Shown: positions 28,967 to 39,581, numbered from the stretch's first letter. The stretch: DNA of 64,000 nt from Carpediemonas membranifera (GCA_019828565.1 JAHDYR010000005.1:1302001-1366000); one strand, 5' to 3'. Made by a program: numbers and translations. The notes: a model not told the origin generated them from the sequence alone.

Positions 28967-30520
28967 ATGAACGCGCGATGGTTCGTTTGGAAAAGGTTCG
29001 GTGCGTCCCTAGAAGTCTGCAATCTCTTACGCGAGGGCGTTCCCATACAGCTCAAACGCCTGCCCTCACCCCCATCACCTCAGGCCAGCATCGACCGCAA
29101 GATCCTGGACAAGCTCAAGGACCAGCTCGCCTCGGGGGGTCTCATCAAGTCATCCATGCGCAAGCTCCGTCACAGCGCCCCCCTCTTCTCTGTAGCCAAG
29201 GGCGAGACCGATATCCGTGTCATCCACGACTTGCGGCGCCTCAACGCCATCACCAAGGAGCGTCGGGTCTTTCGCTTATTCGGCGTACGAAGAGCGGTGG
29301 GCCTTCTCGCTCAGGGCGACTATATGGCAAAGATAGACCTCTCGGACGGCTATCATCAGCTAGGCGTGAAGCCCCAGGACGCTCCACTCTTGGGAGTGGT
29401 TCTTCCCAACGGCCAGGCTTATCACTATACAGGCCTGTCGTTCGGGTGGACAGCGGCTCCATATTTCTTCCAGCTGGTGATGGTACAAGCCGCGAGGATC
29501 CTAGCGTTGCGCTTCAAGGTCAAGGTGAGTGTGTATCTAGACGACTTCCTGCTGGCCCATGCAGATCAAGCCTACCTCCGATCGATAGGGCCAGAGGTGC
29601 TCAGGACCCTTCAGCTTCTCGGCATCATCGTGAACGTCCGAAAGAGCGAGCTCGAGCCCGCCCAGCTCATCCAGTACCTGGGAGTTCTGCTCGGCACACG
29701 CTCCATGACCATCAGCCTTCCCAAGGACAAAGCAGAGAAGTACCGCAACACCATCAGGGCCGCTTTATCCTCCAACAAGATCACGGCACAGGACTGGGCG
29801 TCAGTGATGGGCCGCCTGGGCTTCTTCGCCTACACGTCGAGGCTCGTCCACAAGCTGCGTCGGCTACAAGCACTCCGTCCATCATCCGAGCTAGTCCTTC
29901 AACCGGCAGACAGAGCCGAGCTCGAACAGTGGGAAGCCCTCTTACTCTCATGCCCAACAAGACCGTTCGCAGATCTCTTTCCCTCGTGGGATCTCGACCT
30001 GTGCGTGACCTCGGATGCCTCGGACGAGGGCTGGGGAGCAGTCATCTTCAACCCCGGCACAAGCGACTCTTCCATTCAGGGCACATTCCCAGCCAACATT
30101 GCGACGGAGTCCATCAACGTTCGAGAGCTGTATGCCGTGGTCCGTGCCGTCGAATCCCTTCCAAGCTTCAAGGAGCGCAGGGTGCTCACCGTCTTCACGG
30201 ACAACTCCACAGCCCAAGCTTGGGTCAACCGTCAGGGCTCTACGCACGCGCCCCAAGCTGCGATGGATCTTGTGCAGGAGCTTCACACTCTGCTCGCAAG
30301 CCGCAACCTTATCATCAAGGCCGAGTTCACGCCGGGTCGAGCCAACATCCACGCAGACCGGCTGTCTCGCAACATAGAGGTGCCTCCGACACTGACAGAG
30401 CAGCTCCTAGCTCTGTGGGGGCCGGCCAACACCATCTGGGAGGGCGACGGCCCGAAGGTCTGGCGCGGTCGTCGAGTTCTGGTGGTGAATACAGCAGTGA
30501 CGAGAGCAGTGACGAGTCTA
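28967..30520 (+). CDS. DIRS-2 reverse transcriptase-RNase H
   Basis: MNARWFVWKRFGASLEV opens the pol protein. RT motifs: VIHDLRRLN, KIDLSDGYHQLG, SFGWTAAPY and the catalytic VYLDDFLLA. RNase H: VTSDASDEGWGAV, NVRELYAVV, VFTDNSTAQAWVNRQGS and GRANIHADRLSR. The frame stays open to 31630, but from about 30520 the real product is the YR protein in the -1 frame. The end of pol within the overlap is not certain. Confidence 0.85.
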
Positions 30521-31630
30521 TGTCTCAAGGCTACAGCTCCGACAGCACCTACATCCCATCCGAGGACCTGGACCTCGTCGATATTCCTCCTCGTGAAAGA
30601 CACTATGTCGCCAGAGTTGCGCCTCCTCAAGCAGGCAGCTCGCCTGAAGCGCTACTTCTCGACCACCGAGCCCCAGAGCGGCATGAAGTCGAGGTACATC
30701 GGTCTGGCCCTTCCAACCTGTTCGAAGGAATCAGACTATCTGATCAGCTCTCGCACCTCGAGGAGCAAGGAAGGCGAGCGGTCGCCGGCTGGGTTACCAA
30801 GTTCATCGAGAGTAGAGATCCGAAGCTGTCCCACGCAGCCCAGTTCAGGGCATTCCTGCTCAAAGAGGGAAGGAACTCAGGGCCGGACTCGGTCGGCCGC
30901 AAGGCTTACTGGGTCATCCAAGCAGCCCCGCGATGGTCTAGCTGGAGAGTTCCTCTCGACGCGCAGGCGATCCAGAAAAGAAGCCCGCAAGAGAGCTACC
31001 CTGAAGGGTCTCACCGGAGGGTCACGCCCAGTCTACAGGATCGAGATGAGCGACGCCATCGCGAACCGCAACAGTTCTATCAGGGCATACCAGGCAACCC
31101 TGTTTGCGTCCATGTGCTACTTGACGGTCAGTCGAGGAAGGGAGATCTTCACGCTAACGCCCGGGCGCATCACCTTCGAGCCTAACGGTGACGCCACGCT
31201 CGGCATCCCTCGTACCAAGACCATGATAGGGGTGGCTAAGAGACTCCCTAACGTCTGGATCCAGGGTTTTAACCCAGCTAAGACTTTACAGCGCTGGCTG
31301 ACTGGCCTATCTCTTCCGGACGATGCCTGCATGTGGCGGGAGGTGACTCCCCGCAATACGCTCAGTCGTCGCAACCCACGGTCAGCTAGGGGTTTGCTGC
31401 AGGACGTGAAGCGCTTATTCGGCCCAAGGTCGGGCTGGCATTCGTTCCGCAAGGGTGCCGCCTCGGAGCTTGCCCTATGTGGCACGCTTCTGGAGGCCCT
31501 GCTCGCCATGGGTACCTGGCGGGAGGTTCGTAGTTTGCGCTCTTACATCGGACAGGCTATGCGCAACGAGCCTCTCTTCGTCCGCGAAGCGACAAGGAGT
31601 CTGCTGCGGCCTAGCGCGAAGCGTCTTTAA
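30520..31630 (+). CDS. DIRS-2 tyrosine recombinase
   Basis: Starts MSQGYSSDSTYIPSEDLDL in the -1 frame relative to pol, with the core-binding part LEEQGRRAVAGWVTKFIESR. One A too many at about 30975 moves it into the pol frame, where the catalytic domain follows: SRGREIF (first Arg), GWHSFRKGAASEL (H-x-x-R), MGTWREVRSLRSYIG (final Tyr). YRs integrate the circular cDNA of DIRS elements. Ends TAA 31630. Confidence 0.8.
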
Positions 31631-31981
31631 CGCTGCGCTCCTAATCATTCCAAACAGTCTTTAAACGCGTTCGTCGAAGCGAAATGGTTTCGCCGGCGCC
31701 TTGATCCGCTCCCGCTATAACAATGCGAGGTTATTGTAGTGTGAGAGTAGCGGTAGTAGTGTGTCCTCTGGGTGAGTGGTTCCCTCTGGGTTGGTGATTA
31801 TATGTTAGTTGGCCATGTTATATGGCGTGGACCACATGGGTCACAGTTGACACCCGGGAGTGTCGGGTCGTGCTGCCTGATCCGATTCGATCGGATTCGA
31901 TGGGCGCGCAAATTTCAAGGATCGTCTCGATCCTCTTCAGAAGAACGAGAATGGCTGATCCGGCCGAAGAAAACGAGCCGG
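31506..31981 (+). repeat. direct repeat, right copy
   Basis: Partner of 27963-28437. It breaks off after the first 11 gag codons and runs into other sequence. Confidence 0.9.
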
Positions 31982-32353
31982 GAGCGAGAACCCGCAGGCG
32001 ATGCCTGTTCAGCGCGCAGGAGCGACGCTGTGAGAAACTTCAGCATTGGAATAAATTTCTCACCCCCCTCCCTCTGGGTTGGTGATTATATGTTAGTTGG
32101 CCATGTTATATGGCCTGATCGTTTACACTAGCTCTCTTCTTTAATAAACGATCGCCCCCCCGTTGGGTAGAGCAAGTATGTCTAGAGGCTAGGACAGCTA
32201 GCCTGGCCTCTACAGCTAGCGGTGATGAAATGGCGTTACATCGCGCTGACAGGTTACCTCGGGTAACGGGCCGTGAGCGGAGGGCAATGAGATCGCCTCG
32301 CTCCGGCATGGTGATGCGCCGACCAGGCGAGCCGCGCAGTTTATGCGGGCAGA
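31631..32353. other. DIRS-2 terminus and DIRS-3 leader
   Basis: No gene. Holds DIRS-2 terminal repeats up to 32114, then DIRS-3 terminal sequence including the 44-bp repeat at 32159. Confidence 0.6.
32159..32202 (+). repeat. 44-bp DIRS-3 terminal direct repeat, left
   Basis: Identical to 39538-39581; part of the split direct repeats expected of a Ngaro-type element. Confidence 0.8.
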
Positions 32354-32881
32354 ATGGTAGAAAATTCGGAACATCCAGATCCGACGGCAACGAGGCTCAA
32401 TAACCTAGAAACCTCAATCGCTACCATCTCGCAACAGCTTGCAAAGCTTAATCCGCCTCCTCCGCCGCCCGAGACCGAGCCGCCGAAGGAATCCCAAATT
32501 GATTTCTTCCCTGAACAAGATGAAGCGGATATTGACCAAACACTGGCAGAGATGGATGCATACGGCGAGCTTCCGACAAAGAGACCACTTAAGGCGGAAG
32601 CAAAGTGGCTTCGCCGCGTGATGGTGATCGTCAACGCCCTCGACGACGAGCCGCTCAAAGCAAGACTCCTGGTGGAACTCCAAGCACGCCGTACCCTTCT
32701 GGACCTCAAGGACGACAACTGGTCGGACGCAACCTGCGAACTGTTTCTCGACTTGTTCAACACGTCCCAGACCAAAACCCCCCGTGCCATCTCCTACTGC
32801 GCAGCCAAAGCCAGAGCCAAGGGTAAGAGAAAGGACCAGCCCCAGAACAAAGGGGGGTTTCACAAGAAGCACAAGAAGTAG
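32354..32881 (+). CDS. DIRS-3 gag-like protein (175 aa)
   Basis: ATG 32354, MVENSEHPDPTATRLN; helical, a proline run (PPPPPPETEPP), a central region related to DIRS-2 gag (RPLKAEAKWLRRVMVIVN; LLDLKDDNWSDATCEL), basic end. Stop TAG, 30 bp before the RT start. Confidence 0.7.
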   Translation: MVENSEHPDPTATRLNNLETSIATISQQLAKLNPPPPPPETEPPKESQIDFFPEQDEADIDQTLAEMDAYGELPTKRPLKAEAKWLRRVMVIVNALDDEPLKARLLVELQARRTLLDLKDDNWSDATCELFLDLFNTSQTKTPRAISYCAAKARAKGKRKDQPQNKGGFHKKHKK

Positions 32882-32910
32882 CCCTTGCCACAGATGTTCA
32901 GTTCCCGTCA

Positions 32911-33731
32911 ATGAACAAAAAGTGGCCGGTGTGGGCAAGACTCGGTGCCTCCCCCGAGGTAGTAAGCTGGCTGCGGGATGGCGTCCCTATCCACCTCACC
33001 TCTGCGCCCCCTCCACCAGAACCGCAAAGGCGAGTGGACCCCCGCCTACTCCCGAAGATCGAAGAGCTAGTCGCCAAGGGCGTCCTCTCCCCGTGCCCGA
33101 TAGACGAACTGCGTCACAGCGCACCCCTGTTCGCGGTGTCGAAGGGCAAAGACGATGTCCGCCCCGTGCACGACCTCCGAGCCCTGAACGAGTTGACAGC
33201 AGAGCTGAGGGTGTTTCGTCTGTTCGGCATCAGACGGGCGGTCCGCAATCTGCACAAGAACGACTACATGATCAAGATAGACCTAGCATCGGGATACCAC
33301 CAACTTGGCGTCGCCTCGCGAGACTCCCCCCTCCTAGGCGTGGTCCTACCGGACGGCCGCGCATTCAGGTACAACACACTCGGCTTCGGATGGACAGCGG
33401 CGCCGTACGTGTTCCAGAGCACGACCATACAGCTTGCAAAGATCATCGCACACAGGTTCGGGGTGACCATCGCGGTCTATCTCGACGACTTCTTAGTGTC
33501 CCATGCCTCCCCATCGTACCTAGCTTCGGTCACCCCGCAGATCATCGACCTCATGCTATCGCTGGGGGCGATACCGGGCCTCAACAAGTGCGTCCTCACG
33601 CCGACCCAGCAGGTAGACTACCTAGGTGTCCACATAGACACCGCAAGCGAGTCCCTAAGAATCTCAAAAGACAAGGCCGAGGCCTACACGGCCACGATCG
33701 CCAAGGCCCTCCGGGTCGGGTCCATCACAGC
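32911..33731 (+). CDS. DIRS-3 reverse transcriptase, 5' part (interrupted)
   Basis: MNKKWPVWARLGASPEV, HDLRALNEL, IKIDLASGYHQLG, GFGWTAAPY and the catalytic VYLDDFLVS. The frame is cut after GSITA by the gypsy-3 LTR. The missing continuation (SDWQKLLGRLSFFAG) is at 38347-38449. Confidence 0.85.
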
Positions 33732-33824
33732 TGTGGCGACAACAGTATTTACACATAACCTGCGAAGCAGGGGTGAGTGTGCCCGTAGTTATAAATAGCA
33801 ATAATAATAACTGAGGCACTGACA
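33732..33824 (-). repeat. 3' LTR of gypsy-3 (93 bp)
   Basis: Minus strand TGTCAGTGCC ... GTCGCCACA; identical to the 5' LTR. The polypurine tract adjoins at 33825-33836. Confidence 0.92.
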
Positions 33825-34202
33825 CTACCCCCCTCGAGCTGTAAGTGGGGCGTATGAATGATGGTGCCGAAGATATGTTTTGATGTCATCAAATCTTTCG
33901 GTCAGATCTCGAGGATATTCTCCACGATATTCGCCAGGAGTCTGGGTTCGAGTCCCGGGATGGTCACTTTTGTCGAACAGCGGATCAATTGATGAGCGAG
34001 TTGTTCGTGATGACGGTATGATGTCCAGAATGAGCCTGGTGTGTTCGAAACGCGAAGGATACTGTTAGAAAGTCCTTCTTTCCCCCTTTCCTGCTATCGG
34101 TTCTCGATGAGGGAATGCATGATGTTCCTGTTCGAACTGCGTTCGTTCGGATGAATGGTTGTACAATAAGCAACATCAACATGAGATTAGGATGGGCTGA
34201 TG
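33825..34202. other. gypsy-3 3' untranslated region
   Basis: Between the pol stop and the 3' LTR; no gene. It has a lone tRNA T-arm-like sequence (GGGTTCGAGTCCC) near 33944-33956 without a foldable tRNA around it. Confidence 0.6.
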
Positions 34203-37039
34203 TTATAGTCGCTTTTCCAGCTTTGAGCGCTCGTCGGGCGGTAGCGTCAACAAGTAACTGTCTAATGCGACGAGCTGGCGGTTCTCTGCATCTAGAGGTT
34301 CCCACGTAGCCTCTGAGCGTTCGAATCCTGCCCAGAGGATCTTGATCAGGCCTGGTTCCTTCCTCAGGTCGTGATCCAGGATGGCTTCGACGACAAGTTC
34401 GTCGTGATCCAGGGCCGCCATTTTGAGGGCCGCCTCTGGGCTGACGGGCGCTGCGATCATGCGCTCCCCGTGGATGTGGACCACCTTCTTCGTAATGAGG
34501 TCCTTCAGTCGGTAGACGTTGGGGTCTTCGCCACGACCCAGGACCTTAAGTGGTCCCCGGAGGAAGGGTGAGAGCTTCTGGGGCTTCCTGCTCGGGATGA
34601 TAAACGCGAACTCGTGCGGCTTCCACCTGTGGGTGGTCTTGAAGTGATCTCCCCGGCGCTTAGCCGCGTTGTACTCCTCCACAGCATGCTTGCTCAGTGC
34701 GCGGATGCGGCCGAGGGCCTCGATGTGACTGGCGAGAGCTGTAGATGCGCGCTCGGGGTCGGTGTAGCTGCGTGGGGTCTTCAAGTGTCGAGGGCTGATG
34801 CCCAGTAAGGCCTCGAGGGGTGATATTCCCCCAAGAGTGCGATGTGGAGCGGAGTTGACGAGGAATTGGGCCATATAAAGCCATCGTTGCCATTCGTTGG
34901 ACTCTGCTTCCATCATGAGTTTGCGTAGAGCGCGCACGGCCGTGCCATTCGCTCGCTCAACTATACCCGAGCTCTGTGGATGGTAGGCTGTAGCAATGTG
35001 GTGCTTGAGGGTCAATTCACTCGTAAGCTTCTCCATAAGCTTGTTGCGGTACTGGGATCCTCCATCGGTGTGGATCTCCTGAGGAATGCCGAAGCGGCCA
35101 GCGAATGCGAGTAGGGCCTGTGCGGCTGAGTCTGCCGACGTGTCCCGGACTGGAACTAGGTCGACGTACTTGGTAAAGGAGTCAATGATGGTGATGATAT
35201 ATCGATTGCCCCTAGTGGATTCGGGCAGGGGCCCGATCGTGTCCAGCTGGACTGTCTCGAACGGCTCTACCCTCTGCGTGCTATGCCACGCGGTCTGGCG
35301 CGCTTGGATCTGTCGAGTCTTCAGACAAGCCGGACAGGTCCGAACGAAGGCGTCGATGTAGGGGTCAATGGTCTCGCGTTGAGCTGGCGTTGCCAGCCTG
35401 CGGATGATTCTGGCTGATGGGTGGCCGGCGGATCCTCCATGAAGGGTCCGGAGGATGGCGCGGGCGTCTTCTGGTATGTCGTCAGTGGTCAGGAAGCAGC
35501 AGCGACTAAGAGCGTCTGCTACAGCGTTGTCCTCCCCTGCCACATGTGATATCTCCGCGGGGAACTGCTGGAGGGTGATCCTCCAGCGCATTACCTTCGG
35601 TGAGCAGTCCGAGCGCTTCATGAGGTAGACGATATTGCGATGGTCCGTGTGGACGTGTAGGTCCGTGGCCATGGTGAACAGGGGCTGCATGTCTGATCTG
35701 GTGAGTGCACTAAGGATACCATACAGTTCCTTATCATAGGTGCACCAGCGGCGTTGCACATCAGTTAGTCTCTTGGAGAATAACGTGACGGGCTGATGTT
35801 GGCCGTCCGCAGCGATCTGGTATAGAATACCGCCGACCGCGTTGTCGGACGCGTCTGTATAGAGATGCCAGGGTAGACCCGGGTCCGGCTGGGTGAGGGT
35901 GATGGCCTCCGCTGTGGCCTCCTTGAGGCTCTGGAGGGCCTGTTCTTGTGGATCACCCCACTCCTCGGCCTTGATTGCGTCATAGAGCGGGCCAAGAAGC
36001 TCCTGTGCGCGCGGAAGGTGCTCAGCGATGTAATTGAACATGCCAGCGATGCGTCGCATGTCCTTGACAGAGGTGGGAGATGTGATGTCGTTGAGGGCCT
36101 TGGCTCTCTCGGGGTCCACGCTGCGACCTTGCTCCGAGATGTCGAAGCCGACGACCTTGACCTTACGGGAGGCGAACTTGCACTTCGCGAGGTTAAGTCT
36201 CAAGTCATGGCGATCGAGTAGCACTAAGGTGTGCTCTAGCGTCTGGAGGAATTCCTCCTGTGTCTTTGCGTGGATGAGGATGTCATCAATGTAGACCATA
36301 ACACCCTTGTGAAGCACGGGTGCGAGGACTCCTTGCATGACTCTTTGGAAGTGAGACGGCGCATTTGCTAGGCCGAATGGCACCCGCACGAACTCGTCAT
36401 ACGCGTCTGGGGTGATCATAGCCGTCTTGCGGACGTCGTCCGGGTGGACTGGGACTTGATGATACCCGGACGTGAGGTCCAGCGCCGCGAAGAAGCGTGA
36501 GCCGGATGCTTCCCGTACAAACGACTTCAAGTCGGGGAGGGGGAAGTGGTCCTTGACTGTGATCCTATTGAGAGCTGTATAGTCAATACACAGTCTGATG
36601 GCGCCGGATGCCTTGTCTACGACGACAATGGGAGAGGCAAACGGTCCCTGTGAGGCCCGTGTGATACCTGCCGATCGCAGGCGCTGCAGCTCTTCTCTGA
36701 CTTGCTCACGGCGTCTGGGATTGAGGCGGCGGGGCTTGGCTTGCACGAGGTGCTGTTCGTCCACTAGCGGGATGCGCATGGCGGGCACCTTGGCTCCTCC
36801 GGGCGCCAGGCCGTCAAAAACGTGAGGGTGCTGCTCCAATATCGCTGTGATCGGTTGCTTAAGCTCCTCGATCTCAATGTTGGGCTGTACGTTGTCGGCC
36901 AGCAGTAATTCTTCTGCTGGTCTGAAAGGAATATCGTCCCCTTCGTCTGCTGCGGTTTCTTTCACGAGCTTAACAAAAAGGCCATCGGAAGTGAGGCATC
37001 CGAGGCTTCTCAGAATATCGCAGCCTATGAGGATCAGGG
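34203..37039 (-). CDS. gypsy-3 pol
   Basis: Entered from gag by a -1 shift at 37037-37043; the frame begins LILIGCDILRSLGC (end of protease). RT: PFGLANAPSHFQR and MVYIDDILIHA. RNase H: LYTDASDNAVGGILYQ. Integrase: HGGSAGHPS ... CPACLK, QLDTIGPLPEST, IHTDGGSQYRN, SSGIVERANGT. C-terminal chromodomain LVVEAILDHD ... IKILWAGFERSEATWEPL. About 945 residues, uninterrupted, ending 34203. Confidence 0.92.
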
Positions 37040-38227
37040 GTTTTTCCCTGGTATGATGTCGAGGTTGGCAGTGAAGCGGGTCTCGTGGCCAGCTAGGGCC
37101 ACTCGGAGGTCCGCGGAGGTCCGGCCATTAGCGGTGGCCACTGACTGGTCTGCCAGTAAATAATGCCGCGTAGGGCCCGTTGAATGGGGTAGGGCGAGAT
37201 CCTTTGCTAGTCCCTCCGAAACTCCTGAACGTCTGGCGCATGAATCAATGTGGAACACGTACTCTTGGCCATTTATATGGCCCGTAGTCTTGAGCACGTC
37301 GTCCTCGGTGTCGATCTCGGCATCGTCAAGGATCATGGCCTCGAACGGGGTCTTGGCCTTGAGCTCAGATTTGGCTCTGAGGCCGCCGCCCGACTCCCTG
37401 GAGCGTGTCTTCTCTGAACGGGGACACTCGTTCCGCCAGTGATTGCCCTGGCAGATGGGGCAAGGGGTCTTCGGGGGCCTGTTGGTCGGATGGATGTCGT
37501 TCGGACGCGGCTTGGAGGTGGGAGCCGCTTCCTTGGCCTTGATGGGGAGGGCCTGCTTGGTGCTGGAGGATTCGTCAGTGTCGGGGTCGCTGTTGGCCTT
37601 GGTTCTGGCCTTCTTGGTGCGCACTAGATCGTAGCCGTAGCGCGTCATGTCCAGGCGAAGCTGGTCTTCAACCCGGGCGGCCTCGGTGATGAGTTTGTAC
37701 ACGTCCTCGAGCTTGGTTGGCTTTCGGAGGTCATACTCCGTGCGGACGACACGTTGGAAAGCGTCAGGTGCCAGATGGGAGAGGCACAGCTTGGTGGCTT
37801 TTTCGATGACGGTATCGTCGTCGCGGGAGAGGTTCTCCTCTTCGGAGAATGTGCCCTTTGTGTAGAGCTGGAAGATGTCCTGGAATGCGTTGATGTACTT
37901 GCGCACAAGGACGGTGCGGGTGTTGAGGTCGGTGATAGTGGATTCACAGCGGACCTTGCTCAGCTCGGCGAGCCATTGGCGGGATGTCTGAGGGCCGACG
38001 AGCTTGTCGAGGTGCTTGAAGAGCTCCTCTTCGGTGATGGTTTCAGCGTTGAGGTCGAACTGTCGCTGAATGAGATCCGACAAGGCGTCGGTGAGGAAAA
38101 GGGAGGCTTTCGCGTCAGGTGCGAACACCTTGAGGCGTTGGACTTGCCTCTTGAAGGAGCGGACGCTCTCGCGGTCGAGGTTAATAGCGTCGAGCTCTGG
38201 AATTGTCATTTGGGTTTTGGCAAACAT
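37034..38227 (-). CDS. gypsy-3 gag-protease (397 aa)
   Basis: MFAKTQMTIPELDAINLD, capsid-like helical region, zinc knuckle CPICQGNHWRNEC (CX2CX3HX4C) and the start of a retropepsin with HIDSCARRSGV in place of the usual D-S/T-G. The frame ends at TGA 37034-37036 directly behind a slippery heptamer, so protease is completed only in the frameshift product. Confidence 0.88.
   Translation of the reverse strand: MFAKTQMTIPELDAINLDRESVRSFKRQVQRLKVFAPDAKASLFLTDALSDLIQRQFDLNAETITEEELFKHLDKLVGPQTSRQWLAELSKVRCESTITDLNTRTVLVRKYINAFQDIFQLYTKGTFSEEENLSRDDDTVIEKATKLCLSHLAPDAFQRVVRTEYDLRKPTKLEDVYKLITEAARVEDQLRLDMTRYGYDLVRTKKARTKANSDPDTDESSSTKQALPIKAKEAAPTSKPRPNDIHPTNRPPKTPCPICQGNHWRNECPRSEKTRSRESGGGLRAKSELKAKTPFEAMILDDAEIDTEDDVLKTTGHINGQEYVFHIDSCARRSGVSEGLAKDLALPHSTGPTRHYLLADQSVATANGRTSADLRVALAGHETRFTANLDIIPGKNP
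37037..37043 (-). promoter_or_regulatory. -1 ribosomal frameshift site AAACCCC
   Basis: On the coding strand A AAC CCC TGA: a canonical X XXY YYZ heptamer directly before the gag stop. Slipping back one base continues as CTG ATC CTC ATA GGC and joins protease to pol. Confidence 0.72.
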
Positions 38228-38249
38228 GAGTCTGTACTAGAATCGATTC

Positions 38250-38342
38250 TGTGGCGACAACAGTATTTACACATAACCTGCGAAGCAGGGGTGAGTGTGC
38301 CCGTAGTTATAAATAGCAATAATAATAACTGAGGCACTGACA
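38250..38342 (-). repeat. 5' LTR of gypsy-3 (93 bp)
   Basis: Identical to 33732-33824. The sequence downstream on the minus strand (GAATCGATTCTAGTAC) should hold the primer site; the primer tRNA was not identified. Confidence 0.92.
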
Positions 38343-38450
38343 CAGCTTCAGACTGGCAGAAGCTCCTAGGCCGTCTGTCATTCTTCGCAGGGACCACACA
38401 GTTCGCCCGCCTCGCACTGGCAAGATACGCTTCGTGGCGCTTATCCTGAG

Positions 38451-39359
38451 GACCCGTTCCAAGCCCTCCTCGCTGACGACCGACTATCACATTTCAGAAA
38501 CGAATCGTCGCGCCACACAGCAGCGGGCTGGGTCGCCAAATTCCTCCAATCCCGCAACGCGAGCCACTCACACGCGCAACAGCTCAAAGAGTTCCTTCTG
38601 ACCGAGGGTACCACGTCGGGCCCACAGTCGATACACAGGAAAGGCTACTGGATTTGCGAGGCCGCCCCACTCGTGTCTGACTGGCGCCCCCCGATCGCTG
38701 CCAAGCAGATAATCGCCGCCACCCGGAACGTCGCCTCTGTAGAAGGCCTGACCGGGGGTGCGAAGCCTGTCACGTCCGCGAGAGTCCGCAGGGTCATAGA
38801 CAGACGTCGGAAGTCACCCCAAGCCTTCCAGGCCGCCCTCTTTTCTGCTCTCTGCTTTATCACCGTGAGTAGAGGCGCAGAGATCTTTGGGCTCAGACGA
38901 AGAGACGTCGAGTTCGACGCTGATGGCAATGCCCTCCTTCTGTTCGCGAGAACTAAGACTGCCACAGGCGTCCGCAAGCTGGTACCAAACCAATCGTGGG
39001 CCCGCTTTAACCCAGCAAGGGCCCTGAAGGCATGGGTCCCCACGGCAACGCGCCGCGACGACGACCTCATCTGGCGGGCGATCACCTCAACCGGTGGTAT
39101 TTCACTATCGAAGCCGCTACCGGCGTCAACCCTCCGCCACTGGATCCACCAGGCGTACGGCACCGACATTTCGTGGCACTCATTCCGCAAGGGCGCCACC
39201 ACGGAGTTGGCGGTAGCCCACACGAGTACCGAAGTCCTCCTGTCCATGGGGACGTGGGCCTCCACGAAAAGCATGCTGAGATATATGGGCAACGGGGTCC
39301 GCACACACCCGGGGGTCCAGGGACACCTGGCCTCCATCCTTCTCCAACCACCACTTTAA
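38451..39359 (+). CDS. DIRS-3 tyrosine recombinase
   Basis: In frame from about 38451 (DPFQALLADDRLSHF) through the core-binding part (AAGWVAKFLQSRNASH) to the catalytic domain: SRGAEIFGL (Arg), SWHSFRKGATTEL (H-x-x-R), MGTWASTKSMLRYMG (Tyr). Stop TAA 39359. No ATG is near 38451; expression probably depended on the lost pol-YR overlap. The catalytic domain is intact. Confidence 0.82.
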   Translation, partial: DPFQALLADDRLSHFRNESSRHTAAGWVAKFLQSRNASHSHAQQLKEFLLTEGTTSGPQSIHRKGYWICEAAPLVSDWRPPIAAKQIIAATRNVASVEGLTGGAKPVTSARVRRVIDRRRKSPQAFQAALFSALCFITVSRGAEIFGLRRRDVEFDADGNALLLFARTKTATGVRKLVPNQSWARFNPARALKAWVPTATRRDDDLIWRAITSTGGISLSKPLPASTLRHWIHQAYGTDISWHSFRKGATTELAVAHTSTEVLLSMGTWASTKSMLRYMGNGVRTHPGVQGHLASILLQPPL

Positions 39360-39537
39360 ATCTCTGACGGGAGCTAGTGGCTGGGAGAGCTAGGTAGGGT
39401 GGGGCTGACACGCGTTACAACGGCAGATGTAAGCCACAACAGACATTCTTTGACGCGGTCTCTCGAGGAGACGGTCGGTTTGGGCTCGCAAGCGTGCCTG
39501 CAAGCCATTCCACTATGCTCGTTGCCGGTGGGATATC

Positions 39538-39581
39538 CCCGTTGGGTAGAGCAAGTATGTCTAGAGGCTAGGACAGCTAGC
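39538..39581 (+). repeat. 44-bp DIRS-3 terminal direct repeat, right
   Basis: Identical to 32159-32202; marks the right end of DIRS-3, 18 bp before the tRNA gene. Confidence 0.8.

Larger units (their letters stand above)
27963..32114 (+). mobile_element. DIRS-2: YR retrotransposon with head-to-tail partial copy
   Basis: Three overlapping genes (gag-like, RT-RNase H, YR). It is preceded by the 3' end of an identical element: 27963-28437 repeats 31506-31981 almost exactly, including the last 39 YR codons, the non-coding tail and the first gag codons. A third short copy of the tail (TTGGTGATTATATGTTAG) is at 32069-32114. This fits split direct repeats and a circular intermediate, as known for DIRS/Ngaro elements. 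Confidence 0.82.
33732..38342 (-). mobile_element. Ty3/gypsy retrotransposon 3, complete (4611 bp)
   Basis: Flanked by identical 93-bp LTRs (33732-33824, 38250-38342) and a 4-bp target duplication CAGC (33728-33731, 38343-38346). Purine tract CGAGGGGGGTAG lies next to the 3' LTR on the minus strand. gag-protease and pol frames are both intact, so the element is young and possibly active. Confidence 0.92.

Noticed and set aside
28903-30480. Second long plus-strand frame through DIRS-2 RT
   Set aside because: No RT motifs in that frame; only the part after about 30500 (YR) is coding.
33890-33970. A tRNA gene in the gypsy-3 3' region
   Set aside because: A T-arm-like sequence is present, but no acceptor, D or anticodon arms can be folded around it.
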